In this document: positions 18,552 through 27,998 of the stretch, piece by piece | Position numbering within the stretch: the first letter of the stretch is position 1 | How the letters are laid out: each line of letters begins with the position of its first letter | Assembly (NCBI RefSeq): GCF_900101595.1 | Contig: NZ_FMYY01000004.1 | Location: 248,001 to 312,000 of the forward strand | Length of the DNA stretch: 64,000 bases | Source of the DNA: Paenibacillus sp. cl123 | GTDB lineage: Bacteria > Bacillota > Bacilli > Paenibacillales > NBRC-103111 | Direction of reading: 5' to 3' | Made by a program: the position numbers and the translations under genes | Notes under the pieces: model-generated | The model's database searches: none | What the model was told of the DNA's origin: nothing | What the model saw: only the letters and a program-made list of their open reading frames with translations

Positions 18552-18573
18552 TTTTGTCTCCAGGCGGACAAAA
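18552..18573. promoter_or_regulatory. Dyad upstream of the GH35 gene, possible operator
   Basis: TTTTGTC and GACAAAA form a perfect 7-bp inverted repeat with an 8-base spacer, about 140 bp before the GH35 start. It has the size of a repressor or activator operator; the binder is unknown. Confidence 0.35.
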
Positions 18574-18713
18574 GTTTAAAAATCACACAGCCTGTGCGCA
18601 CAATTGTCGAACATGAGGACTTTCTGTGCTGCCGGGTTGAAGTGGACAATATAGACAAAGCTGCACAGCCGGCGATAAGCCGGCGACTAACGACAAAAAC
18701 AGGGGGAACAACG

Positions 18714-21200
18714 ATGGGAACTATTCGCATTGAAGGACGAAGCATCCGGATTGACGGCAGAGAGGTGATTTTGCGTTCCGGAGAAATTCACTACTTCCGC
18801 ATTTACCGCAAGCATTGGAAAAATATGTTAGACAAAGCCAGGACCAATCATCTGAATACAATCGCTACCTATATTCCCTGGGATTTTCACGAGCCGCAGG
18901 AAGGGATGTTTGATTTTACCGGGGAAACGTCCCCGGAACGGGACCTGATCTCCTTTATGAATTTGGCGTCGTCGATGGGGCTGTATGTCATCGCCAAACC
19001 CGGGCCTTTTATCAATGCGGAATATGTGGACGGAGGGCATCCCCGCTGGATGTACCGGGATTATCCGGAGACCGTCAGCGCCAAGCCGGACGGCAGTCCC
19101 GCCTTTTGGGTAGGGCAAGGCAATCATGTCCCCCAGCAGCTGGGGGACCGGTTCCTGGAGCGGGCGGAGCGCTGGTATGCCCAAGTCATTCCGCTGTTGG
19201 CGCAGTTTTCCATCGATAACGGCGGGCCGGTTATTCTGCATCAGCCGGATAATGAAATGAATTTGCTGTTTACCGGACTTGATCCGGACGGGTCGTTGTA
19301 TGACGCCAAGGTGCTGGGCAACGGGGAGACGGCAGGCATGTTCCAGCAGCGTCTTCTGGAGAGGTTTGGCAGCCTAGAGGCGCTTAACCGGCGTTACGGA
19401 ACGAATTGCGCCAGTCTGGCAGCCGTTCATCCGAAGCTGCAGGAGGCGGATGCCGAGGGGAGAAGGAGGCTTTATCTGGACTGGATGCGATTCCGTATGG
19501 AATATGTTTACCGGTATGCGGCGCTATTGGCCGGCTGGACCCGGAAGTACGGACTCCGGATTCCCAATACCTATAACGAGCCGATTAACGGTTTTTTCCG
19601 CGGCCCGGGCAATCACGCGGCGTTTGCTTCCTATATGAAGGAGCAGGGGGAGGAGGTTCTCACCACCTGCCACTCCTATCTGAAGTACGGCTACCATATG
19701 GATGCCAACGGGCTGCCCAAGACCGTTTTCCGGCTGGAGGCGCTGAAGATGCAGGCGCCGGCCCGGCCCGCGATCGCCATCGAGGTGGGAGCGGGGTGGA
19801 TGACATTGGACCAGGTGCCGAACCACGTCAACTACCCGGTTCATCTCCGCACGCTGCTGGGCCACGGCATGGACGGGTACAACTACTTTATTTTCGCATC
19901 GGGGGAGAAGGGCTTCAGCCGGACTTATGTGACGGATGCCTATGATCTGTTCGCCGACCCGGTATCGGCATCCGGCGAGGAGCATACCGTTTACCGGATG
20001 ACGGGGGAATTCAACCGTTTTGCTGCCCGGTGGGAGCGGGAGCTGGCGGGCACAGCCAAAGCTTATGACGTTGTTATCGGCCTGTCATCGGATTTGTACC
20101 TGCTGGCCCAATATGCAGGCGGCGAGCTTGCCGTATTCGAAGACCATTCCTCCGGGGCGTCTACGCTGTCGGTCAACCGCTCCAAGCAGGTGGCGGACAG
20201 CATCGAGGCTTTGACCAAAATGCTGGCTATGAGCAATATCCAGTTCGCGCTGATGGATCTGGACGCTCCGAACCGGGAGCATGGCTTTCAAGAGCTGCTG
20301 ATTGTACCCAACGATGGCACATTGTCCGAAGAAGCCATGGCGTATATCATGCGTCACGGGGAAAAGGGAGGGCGGGTGGTCTTTTATCCGGAGGTTCCGG
20401 TACGGACGCCGGATGGGCGGGCCATCTCGCTGTTGGCAGAAGCAACGGGCTTCCGCCTCCGGCGGGAAATTCCGCGGTTCGGACTCTCCGCGGGGGATAT
20501 CGGCCGCCGCTTCCTGCGGATGAGGGAGCTGGACGGCATTCCGGCGGATCAGCTGGTTACGCTGGAGCTTCCCCGGGAAGGCCGCTCCGTTATCGCCTAC
20601 GAGGGGGAAACTTCGGGGTACCGGCATCCCTTCGGAAGCGGCGAGGCGCTGGTGCTGGGATTTGCCCCGCAGTTTACTGGCATGGACAATGTGGAGTCGC
20701 TGAAGCTGCTTCTCCTTCTCATGCTGCCGGGAGGGAGAGCGGTCTACGCAGAGGAGGACTGCTACCACACGGTAGTCCGGGGCAAGGACGGCTTCCGTCT
20801 GGTTACAGCCGTTAACATGACAGGCGTTGAGCGCCACGACCGCATTCGGCTCCAACTGGAGGACGGGCACTTGCAGTTCCCCAAACGGTCGCGTCTTTAT
20901 ATCGCGCCGCTTACGGCGCGCATGATGCCCGTCAAGGTTCGCTTGCCCTATGGCGAGCTGGTTTACTGCACCAGCGAGCTGGTGCCGCTGGATGACGGCT
21001 ATGCCTTATGGGAGGCGATCGGGACGCCGGGAAGCAGCGGCGAGATCGCGTTCGACCGGCCTGTCCGTCTATTGGCTGACGGATGCTGTATCCCCGTTTC
21101 CCTGCATGAGGGATTGTATATCGGGGTATACTCCCACGGCCTGGAGCCGGTGTCCTTAAAGGTGGAGGCGGCTGGTACGGATCGGGACCGCATGATATAA
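18714..21200 (+). CDS. GH35-like beta-galactosidase, intracellular
   Basis: The 828-residue product has no signal peptide. Its first 370 residues form the TIM barrel of glycoside hydrolase family 35: LRSGEIHYFRIYRKHW, TYIPWDFHEPQEG and KPGPFINAEY are clear family motifs. The likely acid/base is Glu181 in LHQPDNEMN, where typical GH35 enzymes have ENEYG, and the likely nucleophile is Glu357 in IEVGAGW, where they have ESGW. Accessory beta-domains fill about 450-828. It would cleave terminal beta-galactose or a related sugar from imported oligosaccharides. The ATG at 18714 is chosen for the AGGGGGAA site. The altered motifs suggest a diverged substrate. It precedes the AraC regulator gene by 32 bases. 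Confidence 0.8.
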   Translation: MGTIRIEGRSIRIDGREVILRSGEIHYFRIYRKHWKNMLDKARTNHLNTIATYIPWDFHEPQEGMFDFTGETSPERDLISFMNLASSMGLYVIAKPGPFINAEYVDGGHPRWMYRDYPETVSAKPDGSPAFWVGQGNHVPQQLGDRFLERAERWYAQVIPLLAQFSIDNGGPVILHQPDNEMNLLFTGLDPDGSLYDAKVLGNGETAGMFQQRLLERFGSLEALNRRYGTNCASLAAVHPKLQEADAEGRRRLYLDWMRFRMEYVYRYAALLAGWTRKYGLRIPNTYNEPINGFFRGPGNHAAFASYMKEQGEEVLTTCHSYLKYGYHMDANGLPKTVFRLEALKMQAPARPAIAIEVGAGWMTLDQVPNHVNYPVHLRTLLGHGMDGYNYFIFASGEKGFSRTYVTDAYDLFADPVSASGEEHTVYRMTGEFNRFAARWERELAGTAKAYDVVIGLSSDLYLLAQYAGGELAVFEDHSSGASTLSVNRSKQVADSIEALTKMLAMSNIQFALMDLDAPNREHGFQELLIVPNDGTLSEEAMAYIMRHGEKGGRVVFYPEVPVRTPDGRAISLLAEATGFRLRREIPRFGLSAGDIGRRFLRMRELDGIPADQLVTLELPREGRSVIAYEGETSGYRHPFGSGEALVLGFAPQFTGMDNVESLKLLLLLMLPGGRAVYAEEDCYHTVVRGKDGFRLVTAVNMTGVERHDRIRLQLEDGHLQFPKRSRLYIAPLTARMMPVKVRLPYGELVYCTSELVPLDDGYALWEAIGTPGSSGEIAFDRPVRLLADGCCIPVSLHEGLYIGVYSHGLEPVSLKVEAAGTDRDRMI

Positions 21201-21232
21201 TCGGTTCACATTAACCGGATGGAGGGAGTCGG

Positions 21233-23572
21233 ATGAGTTTTTTGTCTGTCTACCGTTCGAGAAAGTACCTGCAGCGGATTCTGCTGTCCATTTCGCTTCT
21301 GATCACGCTCTCGCTCTCCCTCACCGCACTGACGCTGTATCAGTACTCGGAGAAAATCGTCAGGGAGACACAATATGACGCCAACATGAAGGTGCTCTCC
21401 CAGGTCAACTCCAATATCGGACTCCTGGGCAAGATGATCGATACCCAGGCTTTTAACCTGTTTGTGGACCATGACATCATCTCGATGCTGTACGGGGCGC
21501 AGCTGGATTCCTTCGAGCAGGCCAACAAGCAGTATAAGCTGGATAAATGGGTGAACAGCAATACCTACATAGACTCGGTTATTTTATACAATGCCAGAAC
21601 GGACGGCTTTTATGCCGGGGGCAGCCTGGATATCCAATATGAAACGGCGCTGATGGCCCAGATCCGCCAGTACTTGTCGGATTCGGGGGCGGTGTCCAAG
21701 GCGGAGCTGGTGCCGATGATCCTGAAGACAGCGGCCAATCCGGAGCACCGGGTGTTCAGCTATATTTTGTATGAGTCCAACACGGCTTACAAGCCCGGCA
21801 GCAGCGCGCTCGTCATCAATGTGAAGCCGGACTGGGTATTTGACAATATCCGGAGACTGAATAACATCGGTACGGAGCAAGCAGGCAAGCTGCTTGTTAT
21901 CGGCAAGGATGGCAGCGCTTTTAGCGGGGATCTGAAGCCTCAAGAGCTTGATCCGGCCTTGGCTCGGGCTATTAAGGAAAACCGCGGGCAGGAAGGGGGC
22001 AGACCGGGGCTCTTTTCCCTGGACCTGGAGGGCGAGAGGCAGCTCGTGACCTACATGCCCACGGATGCGTTCCGGTGGACTATCGTCAGCCTGCAGCCGT
22101 ATGACACGATTTTCGGTGCCCTCACCAGGTGGAAAACGACGACTCTCGCGCTGACGGCCGGTTTTTTTCTGCTGTCCCTGGTGCTGTCCGTCCTGGTATC
22201 TCACCGGCTGTACGGTCCTATCCGCAATCTGGTCCGGCAGATTAAGGTAAGCGGCGGGGTGCCGGGCGAAGACGCAACCGCGCCCAAGGACGATCTGGAC
22301 ATTCTGTCCGAAACCTATACCCGGATGCTGGAGATCAAAGAAGCTGCGGCGGACTCCAAAATGCCAGAGACCGATTTGCGGCTCATCCGCAACTACAACC
22401 TGCGCGGCCTATTGGCCGACAGCAGCTCGGTTTCCCGGGCAGAGCTGCTGGAGCAGATCAGAGAGCACGGTCTGGAGCTGGACCCGGACTCTTCCATGCT
22501 CGTGGCGATACTGTCCATCGACCATTATCGGCAGTTCGAGCAGACGGCGTCCAAAGCGGAGAAGCGGCTGTATGCCTTTGCAGTCATGAATATTGCCGGG
22601 GAAGTGATTTCCCGGCGTTACCGCTGCGAAAGCGTGGACATGCGGAGCGGTCATTTTGTGATGATCATCAGCGGCTTCCAGCCTGAAGGCTTCGGGGAGA
22701 AAATCGGGGAATCCATGCGGGAGATCATCGGAATCGTGGAGGCGTATTACCGCGTCAGCCTCTCCGTTGCGCTGGGTCCAATTTTCAAAAGCCATGAGGA
22801 CATGTCCAAGAGCTACGAGTTGGCCCAGCAGGTGCTGGAATACCGGATGGTGTACGGCCCCCGCTCCATCATTTCTTACGAAATGGTGAAGGCCCGTTTG
22901 GACAACCGGGATTTCACTCTGCCTCCGGAGCTGGAGAAGAAGCTGGCGGAAGCCATCAAATCCGGCAATGCCTCCGCTTTCGGGGAAACGATCCAGAAGC
23001 TGTTCCAGTTTATGGGGCGTCTGCATCCGGACAACATCTATCATGCGGTGCTGCTGGTACTCACGGCCGTCAAGCAGGCGGTGGGCGAGATGAATGTCAA
23101 CAAGCTGAAGCCCGTGTCCGTGGACTGGAACCACCTGCAGAAGCAGCTTCTGGAGAAAGAAACCCTGGACAGCATGGCGGAGGAGCTGACGGTCTTGTTC
23201 CGGGAGCTTCAGCAGCAGCAGGAGGATGGAGACGCCGGTAAAAACCGGATTCTCTTTGATACCATTAAGGAATATATCGAGGATCGCTACGAGGATCCCA
23301 ATCTGAGCCTCCAGGGAATCGCCTCCATGCTGAAGATGTCCTCCGCTCATGTGGGCAAGCTGTTCAAGCAAAGCGAGGGCATGTCGGTGGCCGAATATAT
23401 TACTGAAATCCGGCTGGCTCATACGGTGCGTTTGCTGGAAACGACGGACCGGAGCGTGTCCGAGGTGATGGAGCGGGTAGGCTTTATCAACCGCAGCAAT
23501 TTCTATAAGCTGTTCAAAAGCAAGTTCGGCGTGACGCCTAATGAATACCGCTTGAAAAAGGTGATTTATTAG
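21233..23572 (+). CDS. Membrane-bound AraC-family regulator with extracellular sensor (YesS-like)
   Basis: This 779-residue one-component regulator has a transmembrane helix at about 14-36, an extracellular Cache-like sensor to about 300, a second helix (about 304-323), a HAMP-like segment and a cytoplasmic region. The C-terminal AraC helix-turn-helix (about 680-775) shows LQGIASMLKMSSAHVGKLFK and NRSNFYKLFKSKFGVTP. It may sense a sugar outside and control the adjacent beta-helix gene and second transporter directly. It lies 32 bases after the GH35 gene in the same direction (GGAGGGAG site), so it is probably co-transcribed with it. Confidence 0.85.
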   Translation: MSFLSVYRSRKYLQRILLSISLLITLSLSLTALTLYQYSEKIVRETQYDANMKVLSQVNSNIGLLGKMIDTQAFNLFVDHDIISMLYGAQLDSFEQANKQYKLDKWVNSNTYIDSVILYNARTDGFYAGGSLDIQYETALMAQIRQYLSDSGAVSKAELVPMILKTAANPEHRVFSYILYESNTAYKPGSSALVINVKPDWVFDNIRRLNNIGTEQAGKLLVIGKDGSAFSGDLKPQELDPALARAIKENRGQEGGRPGLFSLDLEGERQLVTYMPTDAFRWTIVSLQPYDTIFGALTRWKTTTLALTAGFFLLSLVLSVLVSHRLYGPIRNLVRQIKVSGGVPGEDATAPKDDLDILSETYTRMLEIKEAAADSKMPETDLRLIRNYNLRGLLADSSSVSRAELLEQIREHGLELDPDSSMLVAILSIDHYRQFEQTASKAEKRLYAFAVMNIAGEVISRRYRCESVDMRSGHFVMIISGFQPEGFGEKIGESMREIIGIVEAYYRVSLSVALGPIFKSHEDMSKSYELAQQVLEYRMVYGPRSIISYEMVKARLDNRDFTLPPELEKKLAEAIKSGNASAFGETIQKLFQFMGRLHPDNIYHAVLLVLTAVKQAVGEMNVNKLKPVSVDWNHLQKQLLEKETLDSMAEELTVLFRELQQQQEDGDAGKNRILFDTIKEYIEDRYEDPNLSLQGIASMLKMSSAHVGKLFKQSEGMSVAEYITEIRLAHTVRLLETTDRSVSEVMERVGFINRSNFYKLFKSKFGVTPNEYRLKKVIY

Positions 23573-23580
23573 ACAAATAG

Positions 23581-23643
23581 GCCGGCATGACATCCCGGCG
23601 AAGCTTGGCTCCTCCAAAAAGCTTCGCCGGCTTCCGTGCCGGC
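23581..23643 (+). other. Nested hairpin after the AraC gene
   Basis: An inner 12-bp perfect stem, CCGGCGAAGCTT (23595-23606) with AAGCTTCGCCGG (23619-23630), is enclosed by GCCGGCA (23581-23587) and TGCCGGC (23637-23643). No T-run follows, so it may be an atypical terminator or an mRNA-protecting structure. Confidence 0.55.
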
Positions 23644-23839
23644 CTGTCCATGCCGCCGACCGGGCTGCGTATATGCCTGGCTCAGAGGACAAATATGCAG
23701 GAATCATATGCCAACCAAGACAAAACCGGATTTTTCACACTGTTCCCGTGGCTGCGGAATCAGGCATGATGGCTGTACGCGGAAAATGGAGCGCTTACAT
23801 CCCCATGTCCGCGATACAGGCAAAGGGAGTGATGAAAGG

Positions 23840-25798
23840 ATGGAAAAGGTTTGGAGACAGGCGGGTTGGTTAGGTATGGCGATTGTATTCTTATGGTCTG
23901 CGGCGGCATTCGGCATTCCGCCTGCGGCGCAGGCAGCGGGAGCCTATTACGTGGCTCTCAATGGAAACGACAGCTGGTCAGGCACGCTGGCAGCCCCGAA
24001 CAGCGGCGGGACGGACGGTCCCTTCCGCACCCTCGCCAAAGCCCGCGATGCGATGCGGACGGGGACGACCAAAACCACCCTCATCCGTGCCGGCACCTAC
24101 TACATGACCTCCACGCTGGTGCTGACGGCAGCGGACAGCGGTACGAAGTACCGGGCTTATGACGGGGAAACCGTCATTCTGAGCGGAGGGGAAAGGGTGA
24201 CCGGCTTCGCAGCGGAGGCAAACGGCATTTATGCCGCTTCCTTGCCCACTCCCACCGACATGGAGCTGATTTTCGACGGCGCCCGCCAGCGGATCGCCGA
24301 GAAAAAAGCTTATGACGCCGCAAGCCCCTACACCTACGGTCATTCCTTTGCCGCCGCCAATACGGACATGAACAAGGTCAAATTCAAGGCGGCGGAAGTT
24401 ACGGCGGCCGATTATGCGCCCCATCTGAAGGTGGAGACCTTCGCCGTCCGCCGCTGGGAAAATGATCTCCTGAACGTCACCTCCATCGATGTCGCCAATA
24501 ACTTGCTGAATCTCTCCGGCAACGTCCGCTACGTTATTTCCACCAATGGCACCTATCGCCTTCTGAACAATCCCGCCTATCTGGATGAAATCGGCGAATT
24601 CGCCTACCGGGCCTCCGACGGCAAGCTGCTGTTCAAGCCCTCCGACAGCGCCAAACTGCTAAGCCAAGGGGCAGTGGTCCCCCGCAGAACGATCCTGTCT
24701 CTGGACGGAGCCGGCCAGGTGGTGGTGGAGCGGCTTACCTTCTCCGATACGCCTTACGCTCTGCCTGCCATTGAGCTGAAAAATGGCTCCAACGGCAACG
24801 GCTTTTACAATAACAGGTTTCTGAATGTGGGCAAGGGCCTTATCCTCACCGGCTCCGCAAGCAATAATGTAAACCATAACGAAATGGCCCAAATCGGCAC
24901 TACCGGCGTGGAGCTGGCTTACGGGGCGGACGCCAACGCTGTCAACTGGAATTACATGCATCATATCGGCTTGGTCAAAAAAAATGGCGGCGCCGTGATG
25001 GCTTACGGCGTCAAGAACAACCGGATTGACCATAACCGGATCGAATATACAGCCCGTTACGGAATTTCCATCAAGCGCTGGGACGCAGCGACCATCCATA
25101 CCGGCAATACGGTGGAATACAACAAAATCCGCTTCACCAACCGGGAAACCCAGGATACCGGCGCCATCGAAATGCTGGGCCGGGGGGGCAACGATACGGA
25201 CACGATCATCCGCTACAACTATATTGAGGATACCGGCGGACGCATGAGCGACTGGACCAATCCGTATTTTCAATATCCTTACGGGGCCGACGGCATCTAT
25301 CTGGACGATGAAACCAGCGGCGTGGAGGTGATCGGAAACTTTATCAAGGATCACAGCCGGGCGGCTGTGTTCGTTCATGGCGGGGACAACAACGTCATCC
25401 GCAATAATGTAGGCATCATCGGCCGGACCATCTGGAAGGGGCTGGGCCATGAGGACGGCAAGGACAAATTCGTCCGCCTGGAATGGGGAACTACCCAGCA
25501 TGTTCCTTCCAATACGGTTATCGAGAAGAACATCATTTATTCCAAAACCTCCGCTTGGCCCAAATATCTGGATTTCTTCACCGGCGGAACCTATACCAGC
25601 GACTGGAATGTGCTCTATCAGGTACCCAAGATCAGCGGCAAGGATGCCAATTCCATAGTGGCGAACCCGCTGTTCGTAAGCCCCTCCTCCAACAACTACA
25701 AGCTGCAGGCTGGGTCTCCGGCCTTCGCTCAGGGCTTCGTGGAGCTGCCTTGGACCGAATGGAGCACCGTGCATTCCTTGGCCGGCATCCAGCCTTGA
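23840..25798 (+). CDS. Secreted right-handed beta-helix protein
   Basis: The 652-residue product has a signal peptide cleaved near AQAAG (about residue 34) and starts its mature part with YYVALNGNDSWSGTL, the opening of many PL9-like and DUF1565-type parallel beta-helix proteins. Repeated N-x-I/V coils run from about 250 to 560. It is probably a polysaccharide lyase or an epimerase-like carbohydrate protein acting outside the cell. Aspartates such as those in GIYLDDETSG (about residue 490) could serve catalysis or calcium binding, but I cannot assign them. The ATG at 23840 is favoured by the GGGAGTGAT site and by giving a clean signal peptide. It lies between the AraC regulator and the second transporter. 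Confidence 0.75.
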   Translation: MEKVWRQAGWLGMAIVFLWSAAAFGIPPAAQAAGAYYVALNGNDSWSGTLAAPNSGGTDGPFRTLAKARDAMRTGTTKTTLIRAGTYYMTSTLVLTAADSGTKYRAYDGETVILSGGERVTGFAAEANGIYAASLPTPTDMELIFDGARQRIAEKKAYDAASPYTYGHSFAAANTDMNKVKFKAAEVTAADYAPHLKVETFAVRRWENDLLNVTSIDVANNLLNLSGNVRYVISTNGTYRLLNNPAYLDEIGEFAYRASDGKLLFKPSDSAKLLSQGAVVPRRTILSLDGAGQVVVERLTFSDTPYALPAIELKNGSNGNGFYNNRFLNVGKGLILTGSASNNVNHNEMAQIGTTGVELAYGADANAVNWNYMHHIGLVKKNGGAVMAYGVKNNRIDHNRIEYTARYGISIKRWDAATIHTGNTVEYNKIRFTNRETQDTGAIEMLGRGGNDTDTIIRYNYIEDTGGRMSDWTNPYFQYPYGADGIYLDDETSGVEVIGNFIKDHSRAAVFVHGGDNNVIRNNVGIIGRTIWKGLGHEDGKDKFVRLEWGTTQHVPSNTVIEKNIIYSKTSAWPKYLDFFTGGTYTSDWNVLYQVPKISGKDANSIVANPLFVSPSSNNYKLQAGSPAFAQGFVELPWTEWSTVHSLAGIQP

Positions 25799-25826
25799 GG
25801 AGGAGAAGAACTTTTAACGATCCTAT

Positions 25827-25919
25827 TTTCATACACTTGACCGGTTCCTGCACACATCCTCCTGAGGGCGCATACAGCTTCTCCTGATTGATACATGCTC
25901 CAAACCTTAATTTCATACA
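25827..25919 (+). promoter_or_regulatory. Paired TTTCATACA motifs before the second transporter
   Basis: TTTCATACA occurs at 25827-25835 and again at 25911-25919, 84 bp apart (eight helical turns), in the 202-bp gap before the permease gene. It partly resembles the TTTTCATGTATA end of the 5.1- and 8.7-kb boxes. This could be a regulator-binding pair or chance. Confidence 0.25.
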
Positions 25920-26000
25920 AAGGCTGATTTTTCGGACTTTTCCGGAGGGAGCCGGTTTGGCATGATAAGGGGGCAAGGAGCAAAGGGAAGGGGGGACAAC

Positions 26001-26972
26001 ATGGAACGCATTTTGAAACCGGCGGCGGGAAGGGCGGAGGTCCCGAAGAAAGCTTCGCGGCTGGTCCGTGAGTGGAGGCATCTGAAAAAAAACATCGAGA
26101 TGATCGGACTGATCTCTCCGGGGCTTTTGTACATCATCATTTTCTCCTACCTGCCTATGTTCGGGATCGTGCTGGCGTTTAAGCAGTATCGGTTTGACAA
26201 GGGTATCTGGGGCAGCGAATGGGTGGGACTCCAAAACTTCACATTTTTTTTCGTATCCGAGGATGCCTGGCGGATTACACGCAACACGGTGGCCTACGAG
26301 CTGGGCTATATTTTTCTGACCACATTGTTTGCGCTGCTGTTCGCCATTTTGCTGAATGAAATCAGCAGGAAAAGCACAAAGATTTACCAGACGGCACTGT
26401 TTTTCCCTTATTTCCTGTCCTGGGTGGTGGTCAGCTATATCACCTATGCTTTTTTGGATCATCAGACCGGGTATCTGAACACCATTCTGGGCTGGTTTGG
26501 CGCGGAGCCGCATAAGTGGTTTCTGGAAAAAGAACCGTGGCCGATCATTCTGAATGTGGTCAGCTTGTGGAAAAAGGTAGGCTTCTCCGCGCTGGTGTAC
26601 TACGCCGGGATCATGGGCCTCAACCAGGAGTATTATGAGGCTGCGCGGATGGACGGGGCCAGCCGCTTCCAGATGGCGGTCAAAATTACAGTGCCGTTGC
26701 TTGCGCCGCTCATTACGATTCTCCTGATCCTGTCGATAGGAGGCATCTTCAACGGGGATTTCGGGCTGCACTACTTTATTCCCAACAACGCCGGCATGAC
26801 TTATCCGACTACGGATATTATCGACACGTATGTGTACAGGGCGCTGCGGAGCGTAGGCGACGTGGGCATGTCAGCGGCCGTGGGACTGTATCAATCCATC
26901 GTCGGGCTGATCCTGGTGGTGGCCGCCAATGCGGCAGTACGAAAGCTGGATAAGGAAAATTCACTTTGGTAG
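26001..26972 (+). CDS. Sugar ABC transporter permease (LplB type), transporter 2
   Basis: The 323-residue permease has six helices, the marker IIFSYLPMFGIVLAFKQY and the EAA loop EAARMDGASRFQMAVKITVP. It imports an oligosaccharide with the next two gene products. The ATG at 26001 has an AGGGAAGGGGGG site, so it is preferred to the ATG at 25962. It is clearly a paralogue of the 8787 permease but not a recent duplicate. Confidence 0.9.
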   Translation: MERILKPAAGRAEVPKKASRLVREWRHLKKNIEMIGLISPGLLYIIIFSYLPMFGIVLAFKQYRFDKGIWGSEWVGLQNFTFFFVSEDAWRITRNTVAYELGYIFLTTLFALLFAILLNEISRKSTKIYQTALFFPYFLSWVVVSYITYAFLDHQTGYLNTILGWFGAEPHKWFLEKEPWPIILNVVSLWKKVGFSALVYYAGIMGLNQEYYEAARMDGASRFQMAVKITVPLLAPLITILLILSIGGIFNGDFGLHYFIPNNAGMTYPTTDIIDTYVYRALRSVGDVGMSAAVGLYQSIVGLILVVAANAAVRKLDKENSLW

Positions 26973-26987
26973 AAAGGGGAGAACCCT

Positions 26988-27881
26988 ATGCGCAACGCCA
27001 TGCAACCACATCGCATTTCGCAGGCGGTCATTCATGTTCTTTTCACTCTGGTCACCTTGTCCATGGTTCTGCCCTTTCTGCTGGTGGTATCCATTTCCTT
27101 CAGCGCGGAAGCGGAGCTTATCAGCAGCGGCTACTCGCTTTTGCCCAAGGTATTCAGCATGGAAGCATACCGCCTCGTGCTGCAAGCCCCCAAGGCTATC
27201 CTTCGGGCCTACGGGGTAACGGGTACGGTGACTGTCGCCGGAACCTGCTTAGGGCTGCTGCTGACCGCGATGACCGCTTACGTCATTTCCAGGCAGGATT
27301 TCCGGTACAACCGGATCGGCACCTTCATCATTTTTTTCACGATGCTGTTCAACGGCGGTCTGGTACCCTCCTATATTCTGATGACGCAGGTGCTTCATCT
27401 GAAGGACACCTTATGGGCGCTGATTTTGCCGGGGATGCTGACTCCGTTCAATATTATGGTTATGAAGGGCTTCCTGGGCAAAATACCCGGGGAGATTGTG
27501 GAATCCGCCAAGGTGGACGGAGCCCGGGAGCTGACGCTTTTCTTCCGGATTATTTTGCCCTTGGCGACGCCGGCTTTGGCTACCATCGGCTTGTTCATCT
27601 CCTTCGGATTCTGGAACGCCTGGTTTCCCGCCATGCTCTACATTGACAATCCTAACCTGGTGCCTCTGCAGCTGATGCTGGTCCGCATTATGGACAACAT
27701 CGAGTTTATGACCCAGAACGAGCAGATGCTTGCGCAAATGGGCGCAGCGCCTCAGGATTTCCCGGCGTTGTCCGCCCGGATGGCGATGGTGATTTTGGCT
27801 GCAGGCCCCATGCTTCTTGTCTTTCCGTTCTTCCAGCGGTATTTTGTGCAAGGATTGACGGTAGGGTCGTTAAAGGGGTGA
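26988..27881 (+). CDS. Sugar ABC transporter permease (YtcP type), transporter 2
   Basis: This is the 297-residue partner permease, with six helices, the EAA loop ESAKVDGARELTLFFRIILP and the conserved C-terminal QRYFVQGLTVGSLKG. It lies 15 bases after the first permease gene with an AAAGGGGAG site. No ATPase gene is present, as with transporter 1. Confidence 0.9.
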   Translation: MRNAMQPHRISQAVIHVLFTLVTLSMVLPFLLVVSISFSAEAELISSGYSLLPKVFSMEAYRLVLQAPKAILRAYGVTGTVTVAGTCLGLLLTAMTAYVISRQDFRYNRIGTFIIFFTMLFNGGLVPSYILMTQVLHLKDTLWALILPGMLTPFNIMVMKGFLGKIPGEIVESAKVDGARELTLFFRIILPLATPALATIGLFISFGFWNAWFPAMLYIDNPNLVPLQLMLVRIMDNIEFMTQNEQMLAQMGAAPQDFPALSARMAMVILAAGPMLLVFPFFQRYFVQGLTVGSLKG

Positions 27882-27998
27882 CACTGCGGCAGGTCGCAAG
27901 CGAGGCATGCGCTTGAAAGGGGGATTGGCTTCGAGAGTTTTGCTGGATCCATGAAGTCATGAACAAGTAAAATACATGAAAAGGGGAGGTTGTTTTCC

